Shown here: piece by piece, positions 33,570 to 43,559 of the stretch
How positions within the stretch are numbered: the stretch's first letter is position 1
Layout: every line of letters starts with the position of its first letter
Assembly (NCBI RefSeq): GCF_000463015.1
Contig: NC_022247.1
Coordinates: forward strand, 806,001-870,000
Source of the DNA: Variovorax paradoxus B4
Lineage (GTDB): Bacteria > Pseudomonadota > Gammaproteobacteria > Burkholderiales > Burkholderiaceae_C
DNA: 64,000 nt
Direction of reading: 5' to 3'
The notes under the pieces: generated by a model
The model's database searches: none
What the model was told of the DNA's origin: nothing
What the model saw: the letters and a program-made list of their open reading frames with translations, nothing else
Program-made: the position numbers and the translations under genes

Positions 33570-36534
33570 CCAAGCCGCTGCCCAGCCGCATCACCGGCTT
33601 CGTCTATGGCGTTGCGGCGCTGTTTCTCGTGGCCGTGCTCGCCATTGCCGGCTTGATGGCCTGGCAGATGCGCCAAAAGGAGATGGCCGACAGCGAGGCC
33701 CAGGCCGTGCGGTTCATCGGCACCTCGGAGGCTGCGCTCAACCGCAGCCTGCTTGGGGTGAACACGCTGCTGGCGGGCCTGGGGCAGTTTCTGCGCAAAT
33801 CCAGCGAAGACAGCATCGCAGGCGACATTGCGCTGGCCGAGACCGCGCAATTGATCGAAACCAGCATTCGCCAGAGCCTGCTGGCGCGGTACGTCGCGTT
33901 CCTGACCCCGGAGGGCAAGGTGGTCGGGTCGTCCGACCGGCGGGGAGCAAAGCTGGCGGTGCAGCTGCCCAAAGGATTCCTGCAGGAGGTTCTGGGCCGC
34001 CCCGGATCCGTGATGTCGATCAGCGCGCCCTCGATCAGCCCGGCAACTTCTCAGCAGGTGCTGTACCTCGCGCACGTACTCACGCTCGCGGACGGCGGCA
34101 AGCTTGTCGCGGTGGCCGAAGTGCAGGTCTCGATGCTCACCACGATCCTTGCGCAAGGGGCCAACATCAAGGGGCTCGAAGTCACGCTGGAGCGCGAGGC
34201 CGGGCTGCTGCTGGCCAGCATGCCGCCGCGCGACGACCTTGCCGGGCGCATCCTCAGCCCCCCCTTGACCGACCATGCGGACGGACGTCCCCGGCACATG
34301 CTTTCACGGCTCAGCGGCGCTCCCGCCATCGTCGTTGCCCGGCCCACGCTGCATCGAAGCCTGCTGATCGTCGCGAGCATTCCGATCGAGTCCGCCCTCG
34401 CGGATTGGCGCAGGGACTGCAATGTCATTGCGGCTGCGGCCCTGGCCTTCGCGCTGATGATCCTCGCCGTCGCCTATTTCGCCCTTGCGCAGCTGCGGCG
34501 GCAGTGGCGCGCGCGCGCGGAACTGCTGCGCTCCAAGGCCACGCTGGACCAGGCGCTCGAATCCATGGTGGATGGCTTCGTGCTGCTCGACCCCAATGAC
34601 CGCGTCGTCACCTGGAACCGCCAGTTCGTGGATTTCTTTCCCTGGGCAGGGCCGTTGCTTGCCCCGTTGGTGCCGTTCCAGCGCATCGCGGAGCTGAACG
34701 CGCGCCACCTGCTGACGCAGAACGAGCAGGAGATCACGCTGCTGAACGGCCAGGTGATCGTTGCGGTGAACAGTCCCACGCCGGACGGCGGCCTGGTGTG
34801 CGTCTACCGCGACGTGACCGAGAAGAAGCGCCACATCGCGGACATCCTCGAAGGCAAGGCGCAGCTGCAGGCCACGCTGGACGCCCTGCCCGACGTGCTG
34901 ATGGACGCCGGCATCGATGGCCGGTGCTACAGCTTCCATTCGCCGCGCCGCCCCGGCCCGCGTTCAAGGTGCGGGAGCCCGTGGGCAAGCGGATGTCGGA
35001 CCTGCTGCCGGCGAATGCCGCTGCCGAGGTGATGGTGGCGCTGCGCGACGCCTTCGAAACAGGGTTTTCCGCCGGGCGGCAATTCGAGATCAGAACCGCC
35101 AAGGGTGCCACGTGGTTCGAGATTTCCGTCTCCCGCAAGGTGATCGGCGAAGGCGCCGCCGCGCGGTTCATCGTCATCCTGCGCGACATCACCGAGAGCA
35201 AGCTGGCCGCCCGCGAGATCGAGCATCTGGCCTTCTACGACACCCTGACCGGCCTGCCCAACCGCCGGCTGCTGCTGCATCGACTGCAAGCCACCATCGA
35301 CTCGAACGTCCGCCGCTCGCGCCATGGCGCGCTGCTGTTCATGGACCTGGACGATTTCAAGACGCTCAACGATGCGCTCGGACACGCCACGGGCGATGCG
35401 CTGTTGAAGCAGGTGGCCTTCCGGCTCCAGGACAGCCTGAAGGACGGCGGCACGGTCGCCCGGCTCGGAGGCGACGAATTCGTGATGCTGCTCGACAACC
35501 TCAGCGACGACCCCGGCGTTGCCGCGATGCAGGCCAACGCCGCCGGCGAGGCCATCCTCGCGGCGCTGAACGGGTCTTTCCAGCTCGCCGACCACCAGTA
35601 CCACAGCACCTGCAGCATTGGCGCCGTGGTGTTCAGCGGCACGCATCAGTCGCTGGAGGATCTGCTGAAGCAGGCGGACATCGCCATGTTCTACGCCAAG
35701 TCCGCAGGCGGCGACGCGCTGCGCTTTTTCGAGGCCTCGATGCAGACCGCCATCACCGCCCGCGCGACGCTGGAGAGCGAACTCCACGCGGCGCTGGCAG
35801 GCGGGCAGTTCGTGCTGCACTACCAGTCCCAGGTGACGTCGGAAGGGCACATCGTGGGCGCCGAGGTGTTGATCCGCTGGCAGCACCCGGTGCGGGGATT
35901 GGTGCAGCCCGGGGGCTTCATCGAGCTGGCGGAAGAAACCGGGCTGATCGTGCCGATCGGCATGTGGGTGCTGGAGACGGCCTGCATCCAGCTCGAGCGC
36001 TGGAGCCATGATCCGAGGCGCCGGCACCTGCGGCTGGCGGTCAACGTCAGCGCGCGCCAGTTCCGCACCGACGATTTCGTGGACCGCGTGCGCGACGTGC
36101 TCCAAAGAACCGGCGCGGACCCGACGCGGCTGGAGCTCGAGCTCACGGAAAGCCTGCTGCAGGACAAGGTGAGCGAAACGATCGACAAGATGCAGTCGCT
36201 CGCGACCCTGGGCGTGCGCTTTTCGATGGACGACTTCGGCACCGGCTTCTCGTCGCTTTCCTACATGACCCAGCTGCCGCTGAACCAGATCAAGGTCGAC
36301 AAGTTCTTCGTGCAGAGCATCGGCATCGATCCGAAGGTCGAGCTGATCATCCAGGCCATCATCGGAATGGCCCGCAACCTCGACCTCGAGATCGTGGCGG
36401 AGGGGGTCGAAACCCAGCCGCAGTTCGAATTTCTCCAGGCGCACGGCGCAATGCTGTGCCAGGGCTATCTGTTCAGCAGGCCGGTGCCGCTCGACCAGTT
36501 CGACGCGCAACTGGATGTCGAGATGGCGAACTGA
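33566..36534 (+). pseudogene. Membrane GGDEF/EAL c-di-GMP protein gene with one frameshift
   Basis: A c-di-GMP synthase/phosphodiesterase of ~988 residues if the shift is repaired. Order: membrane helix (~10-30), periplasmic sensor region (~31-285), second helix (~290-312), PAS, PAS, GGDEF and EAL. GGDEF is intact (ARLGGDEFV) but the inhibitory RxxD site is missing. The EAL domain has EVLIRW in place of EALLRW, with DDFGTGFSSL, KVDKFF and EGVET present. In the second PAS, near 34938-34962, a GC-rich run loses one base, so the frame that begins at 33566 stops at 35032. GTGA overlap with the receptor gene upstream. Confidence 0.85.
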
Positions 36535-36563
36535 ACGCGCGCTGCGCTCATCAAGCGACTGCG

Positions 36564-38969
36564 ATGCGCCTCCCATTCCCCATCCTGCCCCGCCTGAGCC
36601 TGCGCGCCCGCCTGTCCGCCGGCGTGCTGGCGATCGTCTTCCTGACGACGATGGGCATCACCGCCGCAGCGCTCTATTTCGTGAAGCGCAACATGCAGGC
36701 GGCCATTGCCAGCGAGGAGTTCGAGCGGATCTCGGCCATCGCCGACGCGATGGACCAGAAGTTCCTGAGCCGGCGCACCTTGCTCAAGACCTTCGGCGAC
36801 GGTGTCGAGAGCCGCAATCTGGCTGGCGCCGAAGGACTGCAGGACCTGCTCATGCAGCATGAGTCGCTCAGGGAGGCGTTCGACAACGTGGCCTTCACCG
36901 GCATGGACGGCGAGCTCGTGGCCAACCTCAACGGCACGCAGCCGATCGGCAAGGTCAACATCAAGGACCGCGAGTACTTCCAGCGCACGGTCGCCGCCCG
37001 GGCGGGCATCATCTCGAAGCCATTCCGCAACCGCGTCAGCGGGCTGGCGCAAATCGCCATGACCGAACCCGTGCTCGATCGCGGCGGCAACGTCGCCTAT
37101 GTCATTTCGGCCTTCGTCAACCTCAAGGAACAGAACTTCCTGGGCGAGCTTTCCAACGTGAAGTTCGGCAAGAGCGGGTACATGTTCATCGCGAACACGG
37201 ACGGCATCGTCATCGACCATCCCGACAAGTCCCGGCTTCTTCAGCGCGCGGACGCCGGCGGGGGCCGGAACGCCGCCACCGAGCGCGCCATCGCAGGCTT
37301 CGAGGGCACGATGGAGGCCGTCGATCGCGCAGGCGTCCATGGCCTCTATGCCTTCAAGCGCATCCGCCAGACCAACTGGGTGCTGGGTGCGATGTATCCG
37401 CGGGACGAAGCCTTTGCCCGGATCGAGCAGGTCGAGCGCTACGCCTGGGCCGGTGCACTCCTGCTGACGCTGCTGGCCGGGGGGCTGGCCTTCATGACCG
37501 CGCGGGCGCAGCTCGCACCCTTGTCGCGCCTGCGCGAGCACATGCAGGTTTCGCGCGCCGCCACCGCCTACGCGCCCATGCGGGAGGCGCCGCCGGACGA
37601 CGAGGTCGGCGATCTCTCGCGAACCTTCGACCTGCTGATGATGGAGCGGCAGGCCGCGAACGAGAAGCTGGCCGCCAGCGAGAGATTCCTGCGCGACGTG
37701 ACCGACAACCTGCCGGCGGTGGTTGCGTACTTCGACAGCGACCAGCGCTGCCTTTTCGCGAACAAGGCCGGGCTCGGCATGCGCGGCAGAACCCCGGCCG
37801 ACATCGGGCGCATGACCATGCGGGAGTCGCTGCCCGACCACGTCTACCAGCAGCTCGTGCCGGGCATTGCCAAGGTGCTCGCGGGAACGCCAACCCGGAC
37901 CGAAGGCACCTACGAGCGCAACGGCAAGCAAGGCTTCTTCGAGTGCCATCTTGCGCCCGACATCCGCGACGGCGGCGTATTGGCCGGCTACTACGTGATG
38001 ACCTTCGACGTGAGCAAGCGCAAGCAGGCCGAAATGCACAGCGCCGGAAGCGAGCGGCGCCTGCGCGGGTTGACCGACAACGTGCCGGCGCTTCTTGCCG
38101 AGGTGGATCTCGAGGAGCGCGTGGTCTTCTGCAACGGCAAATACCAGGCCTGGCTCGGGGTCTCGCCGGACGCGATGACGAACCGGCCCATCCACGAGGC
38201 CCTCGGCGAGGCGCACTACGAAATCCGCAAACCGCTCCTGGCGCGAGCATTCGCGGGCGAGGTGGTCTCCTTCGAGCAGACCGCCAGCCTGCTGATCGGC
38301 GAGCGGACCTTGCAGACGACCTATCTGCCCCAGAGGAACGCAGAAGGCGCGGTCACCGGGCTGTACATCCTGTCGAACGACGTCACCGAGCTCAAGCAAA
38401 AGCAGGTGAAGCTGGATGCCCTCGCGCGCGAGGACGCGCTCACCGGCCTGCCCAACCGCCGGTCGTTCGAGGAACACGCGCGCGACGCCATGGCCAGGTC
38501 CCGGCGTGCCGGACTTCCGGTCTGCCTGCTGTTCCTGGACATCGACTACTTCAAGTCGATCAATGATTCGCTGGGCCATGCGGCGGGCGATGCAGTGCTC
38601 AGGGAGTTCGGCCGCCGGCTCAAGGAGAGCGTGCGCGAAACCGACATGGCGGCGCGCTACGCCGGCGACGAGTTCGTGATCCTTCTCGAAGGCGTCACCG
38701 GCGCCGCCGAGGCCCAGGTGGTCGCCGGCAAGGTGCTGGCCGCCATGCGGCCGGCTTTCCATCTGGCCAGCCGCACGCTGCAGGCCACCACCAGCATCGG
38801 CGTTGCGATCTCGGAGGAGGACGAGGATCTTTCGTCCCTGTTCGTGCGGGCCGACACGGCGCTCTATGCGGCCAAGAAAGAGGGAAAGAACCGGTTCATG
38901 ATGGCGGCGCCCAGGCCCGCAAACCCGGGCGGTGCGTCATGGCCGCGCGAAAAGCCTTCCAGCGCCTGA
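36564..38969 (+). CDS. Membrane diguanylate cyclase: dCache, HAMP, two PAS, GGDEF
   Basis: Makes c-di-GMP in response to an outside signal; 801 residues. A membrane helix lies at ~15-38. The dCache sensor domain follows (~45-290, with IKDREYFQRTV and FGKSGYMFIANTDG typical). A second helix (~295-315), HAMP, two PAS domains (~380-490 and ~505-615) and a GGDEF domain come next. The active motif is AGDEF (ARYAGDEFV), a working variant, and RETD five residues earlier is a complete inhibitory I-site. The gene starts 29 bases after the GGDEF/EAL gene and is probably in the same operon. Confidence 0.93.
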   Translation: MRLPFPILPRLSLRARLSAGVLAIVFLTTMGITAAALYFVKRNMQAAIASEEFERISAIADAMDQKFLSRRTLLKTFGDGVESRNLAGAEGLQDLLMQHESLREAFDNVAFTGMDGELVANLNGTQPIGKVNIKDREYFQRTVAARAGIISKPFRNRVSGLAQIAMTEPVLDRGGNVAYVISAFVNLKEQNFLGELSNVKFGKSGYMFIANTDGIVIDHPDKSRLLQRADAGGGRNAATERAIAGFEGTMEAVDRAGVHGLYAFKRIRQTNWVLGAMYPRDEAFARIEQVERYAWAGALLLTLLAGGLAFMTARAQLAPLSRLREHMQVSRAATAYAPMREAPPDDEVGDLSRTFDLLMMERQAANEKLAASERFLRDVTDNLPAVVAYFDSDQRCLFANKAGLGMRGRTPADIGRMTMRESLPDHVYQQLVPGIAKVLAGTPTRTEGTYERNGKQGFFECHLAPDIRDGGVLAGYYVMTFDVSKRKQAEMHSAGSERRLRGLTDNVPALLAEVDLEERVVFCNGKYQAWLGVSPDAMTNRPIHEALGEAHYEIRKPLLARAFAGEVVSFEQTASLLIGERTLQTTYLPQRNAEGAVTGLYILSNDVTELKQKQVKLDALAREDALTGLPNRRSFEEHARDAMARSRRAGLPVCLLFLDIDYFKSINDSLGHAAGDAVLREFGRRLKESVRETDMAARYAGDEFVILLEGVTGAAEAQVVAGKVLAAMRPAFHLASRTLQATTSIGVAISEEDEDLSSLFVRADTALYAAKKEGKNRFMMAAPRPANPGGASWPREKPSSA

Positions 38970-39119
38970 GGCCCGCAGCACCGCGCGTGCGGTGCGCAAT
39001 CTGGACCTTGTCCTACGCCAAAAGCAACCATTGCCGGCCTAAATTGGCACCATCGTTTCACGGCGGGCACACAACACGCTATGGCATCGATCCCGCGGCG
39101 ACTGAAGGGAAAAAGAGCA

Positions 39120-41045
39120 ATGGCAGATCACGGCGCGGGGAGGGCACCCCTGAACCAACGCACTCTGACCGACGCCGATTTCCGGCTGATGGTCGATGCG
39201 GTCACCGACTACGCCATCATCGTCCTGGATCCTGGCGGCATCGTCATCAGCTGGAACGAGGGCGCTCGAAGGCTCAATGGCTACGACGCCCCGGAAGTCC
39301 TCGGGCGGCACTTCTCTCTTTTCTATCCGAGCGAACTGCTGGAGCAGAACCGGCCGGAACACGAACTCGAAACGGCGCGCCGGGAGGGGCGCCTGGCGGA
39401 AGAGGGCTGGCGCCTGCGCAGCGACGGCACCCGCTTCTGGGCCAGTGTCGTCATCACGCGGATCACCGGCGCCAGCGGAGAAGTCCGCGGCTTTTCGATC
39501 ATCACCAGGGATCGCAGCGAGCACCGCCGCCAGCACGAGATGCTGCGCATGAGCGAAGAGCGCTTCCGGCTGCTGGTGGAGGGTGTGAAGGACTATGCGA
39601 TCTTCATGCTCGACCCGGGCGGCCACATCGTGAGCTGGAATCTCGGCGCGCAGAAGAACAAGGGCTACGAGGCTTCCGAGATCATCGGACAGCATTTCTC
39701 CAGGTTCTATCCGGCGGAGGTTGCCGCCGCAGGCTGGCCGGAGCAGGAGCTGCGCAACGCGCTGCGGGACGGACGCTTCGAGGACGAAGGCTGGCGCATC
39801 CGCAAGGACGGCAGCCGGTTCTGGGCCAGCGTGGTGATCACCGCGCTGCACGATGCCTCCGGCAGGCACCGCGGATTCGCCAAGGTCACGCGCGACCTCA
39901 CGGAGCGCCGCCGCGTGACCGCGCTGGAGGACGAAGGGCGCCGCGTGACGAACTTCCTTGCGATGCTCGGGCACGAGCTGCGCAATCCGCTGGCGCCCAT
40001 CTCGAACGCGCTGGAGCTCCTCAAGCGCGAGACATCGGAATCGGCCGTGCTCGTGCACACCCGCGACATCATCGGCCGGCAGCTGCGGCAGATGACGAGG
40101 CTGGTGGACGACCTGCTCGACGTGGGCCGCATCACGAGCGGCAAGATCCATCTCGAGAACAAGCCGGTTTGCCTGCGCGACGCCATCGCCGAGGCCATCG
40201 AGGCGGTGCGCCCGCTGATCGAGAGCAAGTCGCAGGCACTGCACCTCCAGACGCAGGACGCGGACCCCTGGATCGCCGGGGACAGCGCGCGGGTCATCCA
40301 GATCGTCAGCAACCTGATCCACAACGCCGCAAAGTTCACCGGGAACGGCGGCAACATCCACGTGTCGCTCTCGCGAAGCGCAACGGATGCGGACATCAGC
40401 GTGCGCGACGACGGGCCCGGCATACCGCCGCAGGACCTGCAGCGGATCTTCGACCTGTTCGTGCAGGGCGAGCAGAACATGGCAAGGACGCAGGGCGGGC
40501 TGGGCCTGGGGCTCTGCCTGGTGCAGCAGCTGACGACGCTGCACGGAGGACGCGTCAGCGCGTTCAGCACCGGCAGGCCGGGCGAGGGCAGCGAATTCGT
40601 GGTGCAGTTCCCGACCACCCAGGCGCCGGTCTCCATGCTGGAGGCGCAGCCGCGGCCGGTGGGCGAGCAGCGCGTGCTGGTGGTGGACGACAACGTGGAT
40701 GCGGCCGAGACCATGGCGCTGCTGCTGGAGGCGCTGGGCTACAAGTCCAGCATCGCGCATGGCGGATTGGCCGCCATCGAGGCAGTGAGGGCGCAAGACC
40801 CGGATGTGGTGCTGCTGGACATCGGCCTGCCCGACCTGAGCGGCCATGAAGTCGCCCGGCGCCTGCGCTCCGAGATGATCAACCCGCCGCCGCTGATTGC
40901 CGTCACCGGCTACGGGCAGGCGAGCGACAGGGAAACCAGCCTCGAGGCGGGCTTCCGGGCCCACCTGACGAAGCCGGTCGACGTCGACAAGCTTTCGGCC
41001 TTGCTCGAACGCCTGCTGGAGCCGCCTCGCTTCAAGGCGGCGTAG
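39120..41045 (+). CDS. Hybrid histidine kinase: PAS-PAS-HisKA-HATPase-receiver
   Basis: A soluble hybrid sensor kinase of 641 residues with no membrane helix. Two similar PAS domains (about 25-140 and 150-265) share the pattern DYAI-LDPGG-I-SWN-GA and look like a duplication. HisKA has the phosphorylated His in MLGHELRNPLAP. The ATPase domain has NLIHNAAKF, DDGPGIPP and GLGLGLCLVQQL. The C-terminal receiver (~530-641) has LLDIGLPDLSG with the acceptor Asp and a conserved LTKPVD lysine. ATG 39120 is chosen over 39081. The stop is only 6 bases from the convergent nadE stop. No DNA-binding partner is adjacent. Confidence 0.93.
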   Translation: MADHGAGRAPLNQRTLTDADFRLMVDAVTDYAIIVLDPGGIVISWNEGARRLNGYDAPEVLGRHFSLFYPSELLEQNRPEHELETARREGRLAEEGWRLRSDGTRFWASVVITRITGASGEVRGFSIITRDRSEHRRQHEMLRMSEERFRLLVEGVKDYAIFMLDPGGHIVSWNLGAQKNKGYEASEIIGQHFSRFYPAEVAAAGWPEQELRNALRDGRFEDEGWRIRKDGSRFWASVVITALHDASGRHRGFAKVTRDLTERRRVTALEDEGRRVTNFLAMLGHELRNPLAPISNALELLKRETSESAVLVHTRDIIGRQLRQMTRLVDDLLDVGRITSGKIHLENKPVCLRDAIAEAIEAVRPLIESKSQALHLQTQDADPWIAGDSARVIQIVSNLIHNAAKFTGNGGNIHVSLSRSATDADISVRDDGPGIPPQDLQRIFDLFVQGEQNMARTQGGLGLGLCLVQQLTTLHGGRVSAFSTGRPGEGSEFVVQFPTTQAPVSMLEAQPRPVGEQRVLVVDDNVDAAETMALLLEALGYKSSIAHGGLAAIEAVRAQDPDVVLLDIGLPDLSGHEVARRLRSEMINPPPLIAVTGYGQASDRETSLEAGFRAHLTKPVDVDKLSALLERLLEPPRFKAA

Positions 41046-41051
41046 AGCCGG

Positions 41052-41906
41052 TCAAGGCTGGATCGGGTGCGGCGGCTCCACCGGCAGCGCGCGCTTGTGG
41101 GCGCTCTTGCGATGCGTGGCAAGAATGATCTCGCGCGCCGCGGCGGCCACCGGCTTGCCTTCGAGGAAATCGTCGATCTGCTCGTAGCTGACGCCGAAGG
41201 CGTCCTCGTCGGGCTTGCCCGGCACCAGCGATTCGAGGTCCGCCGTGGGCACCTTGAACACCAGCTCGTCGGGCGCGCCGAGCCGCTGCGCGAGTGCGCG
41301 CACGCGGCGCTTGTTGAGGCCGGTGAGCGGCGTCACGTCGGCCGCGCCGTCGCCGAACTTGGTGAAGAAACCCATCAGCGCCTCGGCCGCATGGTCGGTG
41401 CCGATGACGATCCCGTCATGCGCGCCGGCCACCGCGAACTGCGCAATCATGCGCTGGCGCGCCTTGATGTTGCCGAGCACGAAGTCTTCGTGCGCCGCGT
41501 CGCGAAAGGCCAGGTCGCCGGTCTTCAGCGCCGCGAGCATGCCGTCGGCCGCCGGCCGGATGTCGACGGTGAGGACGCGGTCCGGCCTCATCAGCGCGAG
41601 CGAGGCCTGCGCCTCGGCTTCGTCCTTCTGCACGCCGTAGGGCAGGCGCATTGCGATGAAGGTGGCGCCGTAGCCTTGCGCGCGCAGCTTTTCGACGGCG
41701 CGCTGCGCCAGGCAGCCGGCGGTCAGCGAATCGACGCCGCCGCTGATGCCGAGCACCAGCGCCTTGAGGCCGGTGCTGCGCAGGTAGTCCGCGAGAAAGC
41801 CGGTGCGCCGCTCGATCTCCGCGGCAGCATCGAAGACGGGCGCGACATGCAGCGCCGCGATGATCTCGCGCTGCGTGGCGTCGACGGGAGAAAGGTCCTG
41901 GATCAT
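41052..41906 (-). CDS. nadE: NH3-dependent NAD synthetase
   Basis: Last step of NAD synthesis: amidates nicotinate adenine dinucleotide with ammonia and ATP. The 284 residues have the PP-loop ATP motif GISGGVDS and the conserved [34 protein letters not shown] and [13 protein letters not shown]. No glutaminase domain, so ammonia is used directly. The length fits the E. coli-type enzyme. It is the last gene of a tight minus-strand series (rep, lipoprotein, pldA, nadE), 16 bases after pldA. Confidence 0.96.
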   Translation of the reverse strand: MIQDLSPVDATQREIIAALHVAPVFDAAAEIERRTGFLADYLRSTGLKALVLGISGGVDSLTAGCLAQRAVEKLRAQGYGATFIAMRLPYGVQKDEAEAQASLALMRPDRVLTVDIRPAADGMLAALKTGDLAFRDAAHEDFVLGNIKARQRMIAQFAVAGAHDGIVIGTDHAAEALMGFFTKFGDGAADVTPLTGLNKRRVRALAQRLGAPDELVFKVPTADLESLVPGKPDEDAFGVSYEQIDDFLEGKPVAAAAREIILATHRKSAHKRALPVEPPHPIQP

Positions 41907-41922
41907 GGTGTGGCTTGGCAGG

Positions 41923-43095
41923 TCAGAAGTCCACCAGGCTCAGGCCGATGCTGAGCACGGTGCGCTTGCGGTTGTAGTCCACCAGCGTGTCGCCGTAGCC
42001 ATGGAACAGCTGCGTATGGAAGCGCAGGTTGCTCTTGGTCGAATCGCCGATGGTCTTCAGCCACTCGAGACGGATCGACCCGCGGCCGCTTTCGCGCAGG
42101 TTGTTGCGCACCGTGACGCCCAGGGTGTTGTCGCGGTTGAAGTTCCAGCGGCCCGTGACTTCGGCGCGGCCGATGTAGTTGGAGATGTCGGGGTTGTCGT
42201 CCTTCGCGGCTTCTTCCGAAACCCGTTGCCAGATGCGCCCGGTGAGGCTGAAGCGGTCGCCGAGTTCGGCGCCGCCCATCAGGTAGACGCGGTTCCAGCT
42301 GCGTGACAGCGGCAGGCTCTGGCCGTTCGACTGGTGCACCAGGCCCACGCCCGCATAGCGCCAGCGCCAGCCGCCGGGCAGGTTGAAGTCGAGCGGATAG
42401 ACATACATCAGCTCGGGCTCGTGGTCGGTGGTGCGGAATGGCCGCGAGATCGAGCCGTTGAACAGCTGCCAGGTCGACTGCTGCGAGTACGCGAACCACA
42501 GCGAGTCCTTCTTGGCTGGCTCGTTCTGCGTGAGCAGGCCCTGGGCGACCTTGGTGCGCACCGACAGGCCGATGCGCATTTCGTTCGCCTGGTAGGCCAC
42601 GGGGGTTCCGGTGTGGCCTTCGGCCGGCGAGGTGGGCGTGTCGGGCTTGCTGGTGGCGGCCGAGGCCGACACGTTGAGCGGCCGATAGCCGCGGAACCCG
42701 AAGGTGCCGCAATCGGTGCCGTTCTCGAGCTCCCAGAAGCGAGACAGCGCCGAGTACTGGCGGTCGCGGCAGCCTTCGTTGGTGTCGACCGAGATCACGC
42801 GCGTGGCCGGTATCGAGGCGTCCACCGGCGGCGCCGGCTGCGTGTTGGCCAGCACCGGCGGCGCCACGGGCACCGAGACCGAAGGCAGCGTCTGCTGCTG
42901 CGCCCAGCGGTCGAAGCAGGCCAGGCGCGCTTCGTTGCTGTTGCCGAGTGCGGCGCATTGCTGCCACGTCAGCTGTGCGTCGGCCAGCGGACTGCGTGGC
43001 TGGTCGACGGCCTGCGCATGCGCGGTGGCGGCGCCGCCGAGGCAGGCCGCGAGGGTCGCCAGCCCGGAGAAGATGGCGTGTTTTCGTTGGGTCAT
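41923..43095 (-). CDS. pldA: Outer-membrane phospholipase A
   Basis: Outer-membrane beta-barrel phospholipase (OMPLA) of 390 residues that removes misplaced phospholipids. The signal peptide ends near ATAHAQA. The catalytic region [14 protein letters not shown] with SRSWNRVY carries the His, Ser and Asn of the family. The C-terminal residue is Phe (SLVDF), the barrel-assembly signal. An extra ~100-residue Pro/Ala-rich N-terminal part precedes the barrel. The ATG at 43095 overlaps the lipoprotein stop (ATGA). Confidence 0.93.
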   Translation of the reverse strand: MTQRKHAIFSGLATLAACLGGAATAHAQAVDQPRSPLADAQLTWQQCAALGNSNEARLACFDRWAQQQTLPSVSVPVAPPVLANTQPAPPVDASIPATRVISVDTNEGCRDRQYSALSRFWELENGTDCGTFGFRGYRPLNVSASAATSKPDTPTSPAEGHTGTPVAYQANEMRIGLSVRTKVAQGLLTQNEPAKKDSLWFAYSQQSTWQLFNGSISRPFRTTDHEPELMYVYPLDFNLPGGWRWRYAGVGLVHQSNGQSLPLSRSWNRVYLMGGAELGDRFSLTGRIWQRVSEEAAKDDNPDISNYIGRAEVTGRWNFNRDNTLGVTVRNNLRESGRGSIRLEWLKTIGDSTKSNLRFHTQLFHGYGDTLVDYNRKRTVLSIGLSLVDF

Positions 43096-43559
43096 TGGTT
43101 TCCTTGCGTTCCCCCCGTCTTGTTCAGCACGAACGGATGCGTGCTTTCGTCCGCGGCGTTGCGCCACGTGCCCCTGAATTCCCGGCCGCAGGAGCCGGGT
43201 TGCAGGGTGCCGGCCCAGACGCCGCTGATCGCGCGGCCGTCCAGCGATTCGTCGATGGAAAGGGCGCCTTCATCGTCGACGTCGCCCGCGAGCTGCGCCA
43301 CCGAAGGCTGGGCGCTGCCGCCGGCGGCGTGGCGCGTGATGGTGCCGCGCACGCCGGCGTATTCGGGGTGCCTGCCGAGCTGCACCGTGGCCACGGCGGC
43401 AGAGCCGTCGAAGCGCGCCTCCCAGCGTCCGTAGAGCGACTGCAGCGGCAGCTCGCGCGCATCGGCGGGGCAGTCGGCGCCATTGCCGCCCTGTGTTGCC
43501 GTGGCGCAGCCCGTGGCGGCCAGAAGAGCGGCAAGGAAGGCGGGCAGCAGCCTCTTCAT
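43092..43559 (-). CDS. Putative lipoprotein
   Basis: A 155-residue exported protein of unknown function. A short signal peptide ends in the lipobox AATG-C (Cys18). The body (YGRWEARFDGS, VQLGRHPEYAGVRGTITRH, DESLDGRAISGVWAGTL) looks like a small beta-barrel or lipocalin-like fold. The start overlaps the rep stop by ATGA and the stop overlaps the pldA start, so translation is coupled on both sides. A link to outer-membrane lipid care with pldA is plausible. Confidence 0.82.
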   Translation of the reverse strand: MKRLLPAFLAALLAATGCATATQGGNGADCPADARELPLQSLYGRWEARFDGSAAVATVQLGRHPEYAGVRGTITRHAAGGSAQPSVAQLAGDVDDEGALSIDESLDGRAISGVWAGTLQPGSCGREFRGTWRNAADESTHPFVLNKTGGTQGNQ

